A stretch of DNA of 64,000 nucleotides from Halomonas campaniensis (GTDB lineage: Bacteria; Pseudomonadota; Gammaproteobacteria; Pseudomonadales; Halomonadaceae): contig NZ_JACHZF010000006.1 of the NCBI RefSeq assembly GCF_014193375.1, forward strand, positions 1 to 64,000, written 5' to 3'. Numbering within the stretch: position 1 is the first letter of the stretch; every line of letters starts with the position of its first letter. A program made the translations under genes and the position numbers. Below, piece by piece: positions 49,554 to 59,604 of this stretch. Under the pieces are notes generated by a model. It saw only the letters and a list, made by a program, of their open reading frames with translations, searched no databases and was not told where the DNA came from.

Positions 49554-49625
49554 ATGTGGACCAAGCCTGCCTATCAGGATCTACGCCTCGGCTTCGAGGT
49601 GACGCTGTACATTTCCAATCGCTGA
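49554..49625 (+). CDS. pqqA: PQQ precursor peptide PqqA
   Basis: A 23-residue peptide, [20 protein letters not shown] then SNR, preceded by AGGAGG. It matches PqqA: Glu15 and Tyr19 in E-V-T-L-Y are the two residues that are cross-linked by PqqE and become PQQ. It is first in the pqq operon and is followed by a stem-loop with a T-run before pqqB. Confidence 0.95.
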   Translation: MWTKPAYQDLRLGFEVTLYISNR

Positions 49626-49651
49626 CCTTCATCGGAAGGTGCTACCGACAC

Positions 49652-49688
49652 GGCTGACGTCGCCCCAGGGTGCGTCGGCCTTTTCTTT
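49652..49688 (+). terminator. attenuator-like stem-loop between pqqA and pqqB
   Basis: GGCTGACG (49652-49659) pairs with CGTCGGCC (49673-49680) through one G-T pair, and TTTTCTTT follows at once. It would stop a share of transcripts after pqqA, giving more precursor peptide than enzymes. Confidence 0.75.
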
Positions 49689-49729
49689 GCGCCTGCGCCG
49701 GCAGGCCGACCCGGACCGGGGAGAGTGAC

Positions 49730-50659
49730 ATGCAGGTATTGGTGCTTGGCGCCGCGGCGGGGGGCGGCTTTCCGCAGTGGAACTGCAACTGTCGCCTCTG
49801 TCTCGGCGTGCGCCGCGGGGAGCTCGCCGCCAGGCCGCGCACCCAGTCCTCGATTGCCATCAGCAGCGACGGTGAGCGCTGGCTGCTCTGCAATGCCTCT
49901 CCCGACATCCGCACCCAGCTGGCGGCGAACCCTGAACTTCACCCCCGGAAGGTGCCTCGGGACAGCGGCGTCGCCGCCGTCCTGCTGGTCGATGGCCAGA
50001 TCGACCACGTCACCGGGCTGCTGTCGTTGCGCGAGGGGTGCCCGCTCGACGTCTGGTGCACGCCCAACGTCCATCAGGACCTGAGCAGCGGCTTCCCGCT
50101 CTTCCCGATGCTAGAGCACTGGCAGGGCGGCCTGGCCTGGCAGTCCATCGGGATCGACGAGGCTCACCTGGAGGCCACCTTCGAGGTGCCGGCCTGCCCG
50201 GGGCTGAGCTTCACCGCCGTGTCCCTGACCAGCAATGCCCCGCCCTACTCGCCGCGGCGAGGAGCGCCCACGCCGGGCGACAACATCGGCCTGCTGATCG
50301 AGGACAGGCGCCAGGGGACGCGACTCTTCTATGCCCCGGGCCTCGGCCAGCTGGACGACCGGGTGCGAGGCTACCTGGCCCGGGCCGACTGCGTGCTGGT
50401 GGATGGCACCCTGTGGCACGACGACGAGCTGATCCGGGCCGGCGTCGGGCAGGCGACCGGGCGAGACATGGGCCATCTGGCACTGGCCGGCGAGGATGGG
50501 CTGCTGGAGGAGCTCGGTGCCCTGCCGGCGGCGACCCGCCGGGTTCTTATCCATATCAACAACACCAACCCGATTCTCGATGAGCGCTCCGAGGAGCATG
50601 CCACCCTGACCGCGGCAGGCATCGAGGTGGCCCACGACGGCATGCGCCTGAAGGTGTGA
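49730..50659 (+). CDS. pqqB: PQQ biosynthesis protein PqqB
   Basis: The 309-residue metallo-beta-lactamase-fold protein begins [20 protein letters not shown], the PqqB signature, with CRLC next to it, and carries [20 protein letters not shown] and [13 protein letters not shown]. It is thought to hydroxylate the Glu-Tyr intermediate using Fe(II). ATG 49730 has GGGAGAG upstream; an in-frame ATG at 49670 lies inside the stem-loop and is rejected. It is followed by pqqC after 73 bp. Confidence 0.96.
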   Translation: MQVLVLGAAAGGGFPQWNCNCRLCLGVRRGELAARPRTQSSIAISSDGERWLLCNASPDIRTQLAANPELHPRKVPRDSGVAAVLLVDGQIDHVTGLLSLREGCPLDVWCTPNVHQDLSSGFPLFPMLEHWQGGLAWQSIGIDEAHLEATFEVPACPGLSFTAVSLTSNAPPYSPRRGAPTPGDNIGLLIEDRRQGTRLFYAPGLGQLDDRVRGYLARADCVLVDGTLWHDDELIRAGVGQATGRDMGHLALAGEDGLLEELGALPAATRRVLIHINNTNPILDERSEEHATLTAAGIEVAHDGMRLKV

Positions 50660-50732
50660 ACCCTCGGGTCATTCCCGCCGTCTCACGCAGCAAGGGGCCT
50701 GGCCCGATCAGGCCCATCAGAAGGAGTCCCGC

Positions 50733-51506
50733 ATGACTCGCATCGCGTCGACGTCAGCCCAGGAAGAGGCCATGAGCCCGCCTGACTTCCGCGAGGCCCT
50801 GATGGCCAAGGGCGCCTACTACCACATCCACCACCCCTATCAGGTCGACATGGCCGAGGGACGCGCCACCCCGGAACAGATCCGCGGCTGGGTGGCCAAC
50901 CGCTTCTATTACCAGATCAACATCCCCCAGAAGGACGCCGCCCTGCTGGCCAACTGCCCGGATGCCGCCTTCCGCCGCCGCTGGATCCAGCGCCTGCTCG
51001 ACCACGATGGCCATGACGCCGACGGCGGCGGCATCGAGGCCTGGCTGACCCTGGGCGAGGCCGTAGGACTCTCCCGCGACGAGCTCTGGTCCCAGGAGCA
51101 TGTCCTGCCGGGAGTGCGCTTCGCGGTGGATGCCTACGTCAACTTCGTGCGCCGCGCGGACTGGCGCGAGGCAGCGATCTCCTCGCTCACCGAGCTCTTT
51201 GCCCCGGAGGCCCACCGCAGTCGCCTGGCGACCTGGCCGACCCACTATCCCTGGATCGACGCGGCCGGCTACGGCTACTTCCGCAAGCGGCTCACCGAGG
51301 CGCGACGGGACGTGGAACACGGGCTCGAGGTGGCCCTGGCCGTCTGTACCACCCGGGTGGCCCAGGATCGTGCCCTGGAGATCCTGCAGTTCAAGCTCGA
51401 CGTGCTGTGGTCGATGCTCGATGCCATGACCCTGGCCTACCAGCTCGGCCGACCGCCCTACCACACCGTCACCGACCAGCGGGTCTACCATCGGGGGGTG
51501 TCGTGA
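50733..51506 (+). CDS. pqqC: pyrroloquinoline-quinone synthase PqqC
   Basis: The 257-residue helical-bundle oxidase has the PqqC pattern: [60 protein letters not shown] and [13 protein letters not shown]. It catalyses the final ring closure and eight-electron oxidation to PQQ with oxygen. The first 13 residues are a non-conserved lead, and ATG 50772 is an alternative start. The stop overlaps pqqD by TGATG. Confidence 0.96.
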   Translation: MTRIASTSAQEEAMSPPDFREALMAKGAYYHIHHPYQVDMAEGRATPEQIRGWVANRFYYQINIPQKDAALLANCPDAAFRRRWIQRLLDHDGHDADGGGIEAWLTLGEAVGLSRDELWSQEHVLPGVRFAVDAYVNFVRRADWREAAISSLTELFAPEAHRSRLATWPTHYPWIDAAGYGYFRKRLTEARRDVEHGLEVALAVCTTRVAQDRALEILQFKLDVLWSMLDAMTLAYQLGRPPYHTVTDQRVYHRGVS

Positions 51507-51793
51507 TGGCGGCCGCGATACGCGGGACCAGTGTCTGCCGCCTGCGCCCGGGCTGGCGCCTGCAGTGGGAAGAGGCCCAGCAGCGCCATGTGCTGCTCTA
51601 TCCCGAGGGCATGGTGCAGCTCAACGACACCGCCGGCGCCATCCTCGGCGAGCTCGACGGCCAGCGCGATGTGGAGGCCGTGATCGGCCTCCTCGAGGCA
51701 CGCTATCCCGAGGCACCGGCAGGGGCCATCGGCCAGGACGTCCACGACTTCCTCGTCGAGGCCGCACAACAGGGATGGATCCAGCATGACTGA
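51506..51793 (+). CDS. pqqD: PqqA-binding chaperone PqqD
   Basis: The 95-residue protein is a RiPP recognition element: [40 protein letters not shown] and [19 protein letters not shown]. It binds PqqA and presents it to PqqE. ATG 51506 overlaps the pqqC stop by one base, and its own end overlaps pqqE by 8 bp, so pqqC, D and E are translationally coupled. Confidence 0.94.
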   Translation: MAAAIRGTSVCRLRPGWRLQWEEAQQRHVLLYPEGMVQLNDTAGAILGELDGQRDVEAVIGLLEARYPEAPAGAIGQDVHDFLVEAAQQGWIQHD

Positions 51794-52937
51794 CCGCTCC
51801 GATACCGCCGCCATCAACGCCCACAGCGGGGCGCCGCTGTGGCTGCTCGCCGAGCTCACCTACCGCTGCCCCCTGCAGTGTGCCTACTGCTCCAACCCGC
51901 TGGATTTCGCAGGTGTAAGGGAGGAGCTGTCCACCGAGGAGTGGCTCGACCTCCTGGCCCAGGCCCGCGAGATGGGCGCCGTGCAGCTGGGCTTCTCCGG
52001 GGGGGAGCCCCTGGTGCGCCAGGACCTGGAGCAGCTGGTGGCCGAGGCCCGCCGGCTCGGTTTCTATACCAACCTGATCACCTCGGCCCAGGGCCTCGAC
52101 GAGGCACGCATCGCCGCCCTGCGCGATGCCGGGCTCGACCATATCCAGATCAGCCTGCAGGCCTCCGACCCCGACGTGGCCGCGGCGGTGGCCGGCTCCC
52201 CCAAGGCGCATGCCAGGAAGCTGGCCATGGCCCGGGCGGTGAAGGCCGCCGGCTACCCCATGGTGCTCAACGTGGTGCTGCACCGCCATAACATCGACCA
52301 GCTCGATGCCATCATCGCCCTGTGCGACGAGCTCGGGGCCGATGCCGTGGAACTGGCCAACTGCCAGCTCTACGGCTGGGCCCATCTCAATCGGGCGGGG
52401 CTGCTGCCGAGCCGCGAGCAGCTCGAGGCCGCGGAGGCGACCACCGTCCGCTGGCGGGAGCGGCTCGCCGAGAAGGGCCGTGCCATGGACCTGCTGTTCG
52501 TGGTGCCCGACTACTACAACGATCGACCCAAGGCCTGCATGGGGGGCTGGGGCTCGATCTTCATGACCGTGGCCCCGGACGGGGCCGTCCTGCCCTGCCA
52601 CAGTGCCAGGTTGCTGCCGATGACCTTTCCCAGCGTCCGCGACAGGCCGCTGCGCGAGATCTGGTACGACAGCGAGGCCTTCAACCGCTACCGCGGCGAT
52701 GCCTGGATGCAGGAACCCTGCCGAAGCTGCGACGAGCGCCATCGCGACGTCGGCGGCTGTCGCTGCCAGGCCTACCTGCTGACCGGCGATCCTGCCGCCA
52801 CCGACCCGGTCTGCTCGCTCTCCCCTGATCACCACCTGATAGAGGCGGCCCGCCGTGAGGCCGAAGGTGGCGTCGGCACGGTCGGGGAACTGATACCGCG
52901 CAACGTCCACGAGTCGCGGGTCTTCTGCCGCTCATGA
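51786..52937 (+). CDS. pqqE: radical SAM PqqA peptide cyclase PqqE
   Basis: The 383-residue enzyme has the radical SAM motif C28-x3-C32-x2-C35 in [15 protein letters not shown], the SAM-binding [10 protein letters not shown], and a C-terminal SPASM domain with auxiliary Fe-S cysteines ([36 protein letters not shown]). It links the Glu and Tyr side chains of PqqA. The stop overlaps pqqF by ATGA (52934-52937). Confidence 0.96.
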   Translation: MTDRSDTAAINAHSGAPLWLLAELTYRCPLQCAYCSNPLDFAGVREELSTEEWLDLLAQAREMGAVQLGFSGGEPLVRQDLEQLVAEARRLGFYTNLITSAQGLDEARIAALRDAGLDHIQISLQASDPDVAAAVAGSPKAHARKLAMARAVKAAGYPMVLNVVLHRHNIDQLDAIIALCDELGADAVELANCQLYGWAHLNRAGLLPSREQLEAAEATTVRWRERLAEKGRAMDLLFVVPDYYNDRPKACMGGWGSIFMTVAPDGAVLPCHSARLLPMTFPSVRDRPLREIWYDSEAFNRYRGDAWMQEPCRSCDERHRDVGGCRCQAYLLTGDPAATDPVCSLSPDHHLIEAARREAEGGVGTVGELIPRNVHESRVFCRS

Positions 52938-55486
52938 ACGAGGCGGTGTCGGCCGATGATCCGGAGGAGGCCCTGCTGGAGGCGGGATTGCCCCCCGGCA
53001 GTCGCTGCGCCATTCGCCGCCTGTCCAACGGCCTGAGGATAGTGGCGGCGGAGGTTACCGAGGCCCGGCAGCTGCGCCTGGTGGGCGCGGTGAGCGTCGG
53101 CTATCTCGACGAGCCTGCCGACTGCCGAGGGCTCGCCCACCTGCTCGAGCACGGGCTCTTCCTCGGCTCCGCCCGCGCCCCCGCCGAGGGCGAGTTCGCC
53201 GCCTGGATCGGCGAGCAGGGTGGCCGCTACAACGCCCACACCGACGAGAGCGTCACCGACGTCCATCTCCACCTGCCGCCGGAGGCCGCCGACGAGGGGC
53301 TGCAGCGACTCATCGACCTGCTCGGCCAACCGCGCCTCGACGCCGAACGCCTCGCCCGGGAGGTTGCCGTCCTCGACGCGGAGTTTCGGGCGCGGCTGGC
53401 CGACCCGGCCCTGCATCGCCTCGCCGCCCTGGGTCGGTTCTTCCGCCCCGACCACCCTGCCCGGCTCTGTCATGCCGGTCACCGCGGCACCCTCGGCGGC
53501 ACACCCCGGGCGCTCGCGGCCAGGCTTGCCGCCTTCCATCGTCGCCACTATCGCAGCGAACGGATGGCTCTGGCGATGCTGGGCCCGCTGCCCCTGGAGG
53601 AGCAGCTCGCCCTGCTGGCGCGCCACGGCGCCCGGCTGCCTTCGGGAGGCGGCGCCCAGCCCCCCCGCGTCTGGCGCTGGCGCGACCCCGCCGCGCTGGC
53701 CTGGTGCCCACCGACGCCACCGCCTCCCGATGGCGGCACGCTGCTGGAGCTGATCTGGCCGCTTCCCGACGCCGTCGCCCGAGCCGGACAGCGCCAGCTC
53801 ACCGCCCTGGCGGCGCGACTGGCCGATGGCCAGCTGGCGGCCCGGCTGCAGGCCACCACCAAGCTGCAGGACCTCGCCGTCGACCTGGCCCCCGAGGGTA
53901 CCGGCGCCGCCCTGGCCATGCGCCTGTCGCTGGAGGCGCCGGTGCCCGACCTGGCGGCCCTGCTGGCGGTGTGCCGGCAGGCGCCGGGGCACGCCCTCGA
54001 GGAGCGGCTACCGCCACCTGCCCCGACGCCCATCGACCTGGATGCCTGGCCGCGTCGCCGGGCGTGCCGGCTCGCCACCGATCCCGCCTCGCCAGCCGAC
54101 GCCACGCCACTGGCCCCCTGGCTTGCCGGTGACCGATGCCGCGTCCTGTGGCGATGCGCCCCGGACGCAAGTGACTCCTGGTCGACCCTGGATGAGACGG
54201 GGACCCACTGGGGCCCGCTCGCCTTGCCTGTCGAGTCTCCCGGGTCCAGCTCGCCGGGGCACCTTCCCCCACCCCTGCCGCTCTCCCCCGGGCCAGCACC
54301 CGAACCACCGCCGGCCGGGAGGGCCAGCCCGGGATGCCTTCGCCGCGACACCCGCCTCACGCTCTGGTGGGGCGGGCCGGCCTGGCCGCTCCCCACAGGC
54401 GACGCCACCTGGTGCCTGGGCTGGGCCGCCGACCCGAGCGGCCACGAGGAGCGGCTCAGGCGCTGGCATCGACGCACCCTCGCGCTGCGCCAGGCCGCCG
54501 CCGCCCAGGGGCTCAGCCTGGACCTGGCCTCGGATGCCGATGGCGACTGGCTCATGGCCCGGGGCAATCCCCGACGGATCGTCTCCCTGGTGGCGCAAGC
54601 GCTGGCCGCCTGGTCGACGGAACCCGGCGATCATCACGAGGACGCACCGGCGCAGGGTCTGCTCGCCAGGGCCCTGCTGCAACAGCTGGAGACCGGGCCT
54701 GCCGTCGGCGAGCCCGCCCCGCACCTGCTCGGCTGGGCCAGCGGCGAGCTTTGCCCCCGGGAAGTCGTGCAGGACGCGGAGCGTTTCGCCGACCTCCTGG
54801 CGGCGCCGGCCGGCACTACCCAGGCGGCGGCCGCCAGGGTGGAGGCGGATGGCGAGTCCTGGCTGCCCCCTCAGGGCGAGGAGCGTGCGGTGATGCTGGA
54901 GGTGAGGGGCGCCGACGCCAGTCCACGCAGCCGCTGGGTGCTCAAGCTGCTGGCCGCCTGCCACGACGCCGCCTTCCATCATGAGATGCGCCAGCGCCAT
55001 GGCTTCGGCTATGTGGCGGCGGTACGCTATCGCGAGGCCGCGGGCTGGCCCAGGCTCGGCTATGTGGTGCAGTCCCCCTGGGCCAGCGTGACCGAGCTGC
55101 GGCGGGCGATCGAGGACTTCCTCGTCCGGCGCAGCGAGACACTGGCTCGGCCGGACGCGACCGAACTGGCGCGCCTCAAGCGTGGCATGCTGGCTCGATA
55201 CGGGGTGCCCGAGACCCACCGGGAAGCCATCGAGCGCATCTGGCAGGTCCTGCGGCGGCACCGCGGCCCCGACGAACCGGAGGGCTGGCTAGCCCCCTGG
55301 GAAGCGGAGCTGACGGTGCTGGCAGGGCTCGGCGTCGACGACCTGGCCCTGCAGGCCCGCGCCCTGGCGGACGCCGCCCTTCCCCGCCACTGGTGGTACC
55401 ACACGCCCCCCTCCCCGCCATTGCCTGACAGGAACGCACTAGTGTTCCCTAGGGACAATCCCCCCTCGCGGCGCCACCTAGACTGA
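52934..55486 (+). CDS. pqqF: M16-family peptidase PqqF
   Basis: The 850-residue protein is an insulinase-type protease. The inverted zinc motif HxxEH is HLLEH in [13 protein letters not shown] (about 70-74), with the downstream Glu region in [18 protein letters not shown]. PqqF is considered to trim the modified PqqA. Between the two halves lies a long Pro/Ser/Gly-rich linker (about 430-465), unusual for the family and probably flexible. The C-terminal M16 half lacks the zinc motif, as normal. It closes the pqq operon. Confidence 0.88.
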   Translation: MNEAVSADDPEEALLEAGLPPGSRCAIRRLSNGLRIVAAEVTEARQLRLVGAVSVGYLDEPADCRGLAHLLEHGLFLGSARAPAEGEFAAWIGEQGGRYNAHTDESVTDVHLHLPPEAADEGLQRLIDLLGQPRLDAERLAREVAVLDAEFRARLADPALHRLAALGRFFRPDHPARLCHAGHRGTLGGTPRALAARLAAFHRRHYRSERMALAMLGPLPLEEQLALLARHGARLPSGGGAQPPRVWRWRDPAALAWCPPTPPPPDGGTLLELIWPLPDAVARAGQRQLTALAARLADGQLAARLQATTKLQDLAVDLAPEGTGAALAMRLSLEAPVPDLAALLAVCRQAPGHALEERLPPPAPTPIDLDAWPRRRACRLATDPASPADATPLAPWLAGDRCRVLWRCAPDASDSWSTLDETGTHWGPLALPVESPGSSSPGHLPPPLPLSPGPAPEPPPAGRASPGCLRRDTRLTLWWGGPAWPLPTGDATWCLGWAADPSGHEERLRRWHRRTLALRQAAAAQGLSLDLASDADGDWLMARGNPRRIVSLVAQALAAWSTEPGDHHEDAPAQGLLARALLQQLETGPAVGEPAPHLLGWASGELCPREVVQDAERFADLLAAPAGTTQAAAARVEADGESWLPPQGEERAVMLEVRGADASPRSRWVLKLLAACHDAAFHHEMRQRHGFGYVAAVRYREAAGWPRLGYVVQSPWASVTELRRAIEDFLVRRSETLARPDATELARLKRGMLARYGVPETHREAIERIWQVLRRHRGPDEPEGWLAPWEAELTVLAGLGVDDLALQARALADAALPRHWWYHTPPSPPLPDRNALVFPRDNPPSRRHLD

Positions 55487-55554
55487 CAGCAGTGCACGCC
55501 CCAGTTCCCTGGAGCCAATGCGATAACAACAATGGCCACACGAGGTGAACGACC

Positions 55555-56286
55555 ATGCTGACACGACTGAGTCTGAACGAGGAGCGCAAGCCCATGAGCC
55601 TGATGGATACCCTGAAGCGCTGGTTCGGGGGGCAGAGCGCACCCTCCACCGCAGCCAGCCAGCCCCGGGACACCTCGGCGGCTCCCTCCGTCGCAGCGAG
55701 CACCCCGGCAACACCGAACGCCAGCGTCCGGATTCACCCCGCGGTGGATGGCGGCCTGAAGGCCGGCAGCGACAGCTTCAGCGGCGGCACCCTGCATTGC
55801 CACTGCGCGAGCGACCGGGTCGAGGTCAGCGTCACCTCCCAGTGCGCCCACAATCACGTGTGCGGCTGTACCAAGTGCTGGAAGCCGGAGGGTGCCCTCT
55901 TCTCCATGGTGGCCGTGGTTCCCCGCGACAGCCTCAGCGTCACGGCCCATGAGGAGAAGCTGGAGATCGTCGATCCCTCGGCCACCATCCAGCGGCACGC
56001 CTGCAAGGCGTGCGGGGTTCACATGTTCGGCCGCATCGAGAATACCGACCACCCCTTCCACGGACTGGACTTCATCCATACCGAGCTCTCCGACGATGAC
56101 GGCTGGGCCGCACCGGAGTTTGCGGCCTTCGTGTCATCGATCATCGAGTCCGGTGCCAACCCGGAGAACATGGACAAGGTGCGTGGCAGGCTGAAGGAGA
56201 TGAAGCTGGAACCCTATGACTGCCTCTCGCCGCCCCTGATGGATGCCATTGCCATCCATACGGCCAAGGCCAAGGGCATCCTCTAG
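55555..56286 (+). CDS. gfa: S-(hydroxymethyl)glutathione synthase (Gfa) with an N-terminal extension
   Basis: The 243-residue protein contains a full Gfa zinc domain from about residue 58 onward: [52 protein letters not shown] and [14 protein letters not shown] hold the zinc-binding cysteines. It speeds capture of formaldehyde by glutathione, the step before frmA. Gfa proteins are usually about 190 residues; here about 55 extra residues precede the domain, with a short hydrophobic/basic helix ([13 protein letters not shown]) and an Ala/Pro/Ser linker. AGGTGA supports ATG 55555; ATG 55594 would keep most of the extension. It follows pqqF by 68 bp. Confidence 0.92.
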   Translation: MLTRLSLNEERKPMSLMDTLKRWFGGQSAPSTAASQPRDTSAAPSVAASTPATPNASVRIHPAVDGGLKAGSDSFSGGTLHCHCASDRVEVSVTSQCAHNHVCGCTKCWKPEGALFSMVAVVPRDSLSVTAHEEKLEIVDPSATIQRHACKACGVHMFGRIENTDHPFHGLDFIHTELSDDDGWAAPEFAAFVSSIIESGANPENMDKVRGRLKEMKLEPYDCLSPPLMDAIAIHTAKAKGIL

Positions 56287-56318
56287 TACAGGCCGAAGCA
56301 TGACAGGTCCTACACGAC

Positions 56319-56342
56319 GAAGGCGCCCCAGGGGGCGCCTTC
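56319..56342. terminator. stem-loop between convergent gfa and livM
   Basis: GAAGGCGCCCC and GGGGCGCCTTC form an almost perfect hairpin with a minimal loop. There is no strong T-run on either side, so it may be a weak two-way terminator or an RNA-stabilising stem. Confidence 0.5.
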
Positions 56343-56380
56343 ACCGTTTGGCATACCGGAATCGCCAGCGAGCGGTCCGC

Positions 56381-57370
56381 CTACTTGAAGTTCTTGCGGT
56401 AGGACTTGAGGATCTCGCCAACGATGCCACTGCGGAAGCTCAGCACGCAGATCACGAAGATCACCCCGAGGATCGGTCCCACCCAGTTGCCCAGCGGCGA
56501 CTGGGCCAGCAGGTGCTGCAGGCTGACCACGATGCCGGCCCCCACCACCGGACCGAACAGGGTGCCCACTCCGCCCAGCAGGGTCATCAGGATCACCTCG
56601 CCGGACATGTGCCAGTGGGCGTCGGTCAGCGAGGCGAGCTGGAACACCACCGTCTTGGTGGAGCCGGCAAGGCCGGCCAGGCCCGCGGAGAGCACGAAGG
56701 CCACCCACTTGTAGGCGTCGACGTTGTAGCCCAGCGAGACCGCCCGCGGCTCGTTCTCGCGGATCGCCTTGAGCACCTGGCCATAGGGCGAGTGCACGGC
56801 ACGCTGGATGATCGCGAAGCCGAACAGGAAGATGGCGAACACGAAGTAGTACATCGCCAGGTTGCTGCGCAGGCTGATCACGCCGAACAGGTCGCCCCGC
56901 GGCACCCCGTGCAGACCGTCCTCGCCGCCGGTGAAGGGCGACTGGACGAAGACGAAGAACACCAGCTGCGCCAGCGCCAGGGTCACCATGGCGAAGTAGA
57001 TGCCCTGGCGGCGAATCGACAGGGCGCCGAACACCGCGCCCAGCGCCACGGCGGCCAGGGTGCCGGCGAGGATGCCCAGCTCCGGCGTGAGCGCCGGGTG
57101 GCTCGACAGCAGGTAGCCGGTGACATAGCCGCCGATGGCCAGGAAGGCGGCGTGGCCGAAGGAGAGCAGCCCCGCATAGCCGAGCAGCAGGTTGAAGGCG
57201 CAGGCGAACAGCGCAAAGCACAGCACCTTCATCAGGAACACCGGGTAGGCCACGAACGGGGCCACCAGGCCGATGCCGATCAGCACCAGGTAGAAGACGT
57301 TGCGGCGCATGTCGGCACGGCGCTGGCGCTTCATGGACGGCGTCAGGGTCTGGGTCGCAGACATGGTCAT
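56381..57370 (-). CDS. livM: branched-chain amino acid-type ABC permease LivM
   Basis: The 329-residue membrane protein has about nine to ten helices and the LivM signature LLLGYAGLLSFGHAAFLAIG, with the ATPase-contact region IRENEPRAVSLGYNVDAYKW. It starts at ATG 57370 inside the livH stop (ATGA). It is the last gene of a livG-livF-binding protein-livH-livM order. The system may carry branched-chain amino acids, amides or urea; the binding protein decides. Confidence 0.9.
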   Translation of the reverse strand: MTMSATQTLTPSMKRQRRADMRRNVFYLVLIGIGLVAPFVAYPVFLMKVLCFALFACAFNLLLGYAGLLSFGHAAFLAIGGYVTGYLLSSHPALTPELGILAGTLAAVALGAVFGALSIRRQGIYFAMVTLALAQLVFFVFVQSPFTGGEDGLHGVPRGDLFGVISLRSNLAMYYFVFAIFLFGFAIIQRAVHSPYGQVLKAIRENEPRAVSLGYNVDAYKWVAFVLSAGLAGLAGSTKTVVFQLASLTDAHWHMSGEVILMTLLGGVGTLFGPVVGAGIVVSLQHLLAQSPLGNWVGPILGVIFVICVLSFRSGIVGEILKSYRKNFK

Positions 57371-58254
57371 GCCTCCTTGCCGAACAGGCCGGCGGGTCGG
57401 GTCAGCAGCACCAGGATCATCACCAGGAAGATCACGGTGTTGGCCGCCTCGGGATAGTACACCTTGGTCAGGCCCTCGATCAGGCCCATGCCCAGCCCGG
57501 TGAGCACGGCCCCCAGGATCGAGCCCATGCCGCCGATCACCACCACGGCGAAGACCACGATCAAGAGGTTGGAGCCCATGGTGGGCGATACCGGGTAGAG
57601 CGGTGCGGCCAGCACCCCGGCGAAGGCGGCCAGCGCCACGCCGAAGCCGTAGGTCAGGGTGATCAGCAGCGGCACGTTGACGCCGAAGGCCTGCATCAGC
57701 GCCGGGTTCTCGGTGCCGGCACGCAGGTAGGCGCCGAGCCGGGTGCGCTCGATCATGTACCAGGTGAAGAAGCACACCACGATGGCCGCCACCAACACCC
57801 AGGCACGGTAGGTGGGCAGGAACATGAAGCCCGTCTGGAAGCCGCCCTGCAGCGCCTCGGGAGTCGGGTAGCGAGCCCCGGAGACGCCGAAGAAGTTGAC
57901 CAGGGTCCCCTCGAAGATCAGCGCCAGGCCGAAGGTCAGCAGCAGGCCGTAGAGGTGATCCAGGTGGGCGATGCGCCGCAGCATGGTCCGCTCGAGCAGC
58001 ATGCCGAACAGGCCCACCACCAGCGGCGCGAGCAGCAGCGCCGCCCAGTAATTGATGCCCAGGTAGCGCATGCCCAGCAGGGTGGCGAAGGCCCCCAGCA
58101 TATACATGGCGCCGTGGGCGAAGTTGACGATCTTCAGCAGGCCGAAGATCACCGCCAGGCCCAGGCTCAGCAGGGCGTAGAAGGCGCCGTTGATCAGGCC
58201 CAGCAGCAGCTGCCCCATGAACACTGCCAGGGGCACCCCGAATATCATCGTCAT
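57367..58254 (-). CDS. livH: branched-chain amino acid-type ABC permease LivH
   Basis: The 295-residue protein has about eight helices and the LivH hallmarks LLLGLINGAFYALLSLGLAV, VNFAHGAMYMLGAF and VVIGGMGSILGAVLTGLGMG. It forms the membrane channel with LivM, whose gene overlaps its stop. The binding-protein gene lies 58 bp upstream. Confidence 0.9.
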   Translation of the reverse strand: MTMIFGVPLAVFMGQLLLGLINGAFYALLSLGLAVIFGLLKIVNFAHGAMYMLGAFATLLGMRYLGINYWAALLLAPLVVGLFGMLLERTMLRRIAHLDHLYGLLLTFGLALIFEGTLVNFFGVSGARYPTPEALQGGFQTGFMFLPTYRAWVLVAAIVVCFFTWYMIERTRLGAYLRAGTENPALMQAFGVNVPLLITLTYGFGVALAAFAGVLAAPLYPVSPTMGSNLLIVVFAVVVIGGMGSILGAVLTGLGMGLIEGLTKVYYPEAANTVIFLVMILVLLTRPAGLFGKEA

Positions 58255-58312
58255 GTCAGGAATCTCCCGTCAGAGGGGCGGCGGCCGCAGCCGCCGCCGG
58301 GTCGTGCACGCT

Positions 58313-59533
58313 TCAGTTCTGGACCAGCTGGCACTGGCTCTCGGAGAGCGGACGATAGGCCTCTTCGGCGGGAATGGTGGCGAGGATCTCGTAGAGGTCC
58401 CACTCATGCTCGGAGGCCTCCGGCGACTTCACCTCGGCCAGGAACATGTCGTGGACCATGCGGCCATCCTCGCGGACGCGACCGTTGCGTGAGAAGAAGT
58501 CGTTGATCGGCTTCTCGCCCAGGGCCGCACGCACCGCCACCGGATCGTCGGTGCCCAGTTCGGCCACGGTATCCAGGTAGTGCTTGGTGCTGGAGTAGAT
58601 GCCGGCCTGGACCATGGTCGGCATGCGCCCGACGCGCTCGTAGTAGCGCTCGGCCCACTCGCGGGCCTCCTCGTCCATGTTCCAGTACCAGCCGGTGGTC
58701 AGCAGCAGGCCCTGGGTGGTCTCCAGGCCCATGGCATAGACGTCATTCAGGAACACCAGCAGGCCGGCGAGCTGCTGCCCCGACTGGACCACGCCGAACT
58801 GGCTGGCGGTGTTGATGGCGTTGACGGTATCGGCGCCGGCATTGGCCAGGCCGATGATCTTGGCGCCCGAGCCCTGGGCCTGGAGGATGTAGGAGGAGAA
58901 GTCGTCGGTCGGGAACGGGTGACGCACGCCGCCCACCACCTCGCCGCCATTTTCCTCGACCACCCGGGTCACGTCGCCTTCCAGGGCGTGGCCGAAGGCG
59001 TAGTCGGCGGTCAGCATGAACCAGGTGTCGCCGCCCTGATCGACGATCGCCTTGGCGGTGCCGTTGGCCAGCGGATAGGTGTCATAGACCCAGTGGATAT
59101 GGTTCGGGGTGCAGTGCTCGTTGGTGATGCTGGAGGCAGCGGAGCCGGAGACGATGCCCAGGCCGTTGTTCTCCTCGATCACCCGGGTCGCGGCGATGGT
59201 CACCGACGAGGCCACCAGGCCGGCCACCAGGTCGACGTTGCGGGTATCGAACCACTCGCGCACGGTGTTGGCGCCCACGTCGGCGCTGTTGCGGTCGTCG
59301 GCGCTGAAGACCTCGATCGGCGCGCCGTTGATGCTGCCGCCGACGTCCTCGACCGCCATGCGCAGCGCCTCGAGGCCGCCCGGACCGGCCAGGTCACGAT
59401 AGGTGCCGGACATGTCGGCCAGGTAGCCGATACGGATCTCGCCGTCGCTCATCTCGGCCTGGGCGCCGGTGGCCATCAGGGTGGCCGCGGCCAGGGCGAT
59501 GCTGCTGGTGAGGGTCTTCTTGATGAAGGTCAT
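58313..59533 (-). CDS. periplasmic amino acid/amide-binding protein of the Liv-type system
   Basis: The 406-residue precursor has a signal peptide ending ATGAQAE and a type I periplasmic-binding fold (IRIGYLADMSGTYRDLAGPG; VDLVAGLVASSVTIAATRVI; WVYDTYPLANGTAKAIVDQG; AKIIGLANAGADTVNAINTA). Similar proteins are annotated as branched-chain amino acid or urea/amide receptors; the binding pocket does not settle which. A tight hairpin lies between the livF stop and its ribosome site and may raise its expression over the other subunits. Confidence 0.88.
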   Translation of the reverse strand: MTFIKKTLTSSIALAAATLMATGAQAEMSDGEIRIGYLADMSGTYRDLAGPGGLEALRMAVEDVGGSINGAPIEVFSADDRNSADVGANTVREWFDTRNVDLVAGLVASSVTIAATRVIEENNGLGIVSGSAASSITNEHCTPNHIHWVYDTYPLANGTAKAIVDQGGDTWFMLTADYAFGHALEGDVTRVVEENGGEVVGGVRHPFPTDDFSSYILQAQGSGAKIIGLANAGADTVNAINTASQFGVVQSGQQLAGLLVFLNDVYAMGLETTQGLLLTTGWYWNMDEEAREWAERYYERVGRMPTMVQAGIYSSTKHYLDTVAELGTDDPVAVRAALGEKPINDFFSRNGRVREDGRMVHDMFLAEVKSPEASEHEWDLYEILATIPAEEAYRPLSESQCQLVQN

Positions 59534-59545
59534 GTGGGTCTCCTC

Positions 59546-59560
59546 GCCCCGAAGCGGGGC
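59546..59560 (-). other. hairpin in the leader of the Liv binding-protein gene
   Basis: GCCCCG-AAG-CGGGGC (6-bp perfect stem, 3-nt loop) lies directly before the GAGGAG ribosome site and after an unstructured CAACAACAAC stretch. Without a T-run it is not a terminator; it could protect the downstream message from 3'-5' decay. Confidence 0.5.
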
Positions 59561-59604
59561 TCTTGTTGTTGTTGCCGGTAGTGAATCTGCGTGACCGAGC
59601 CGGC

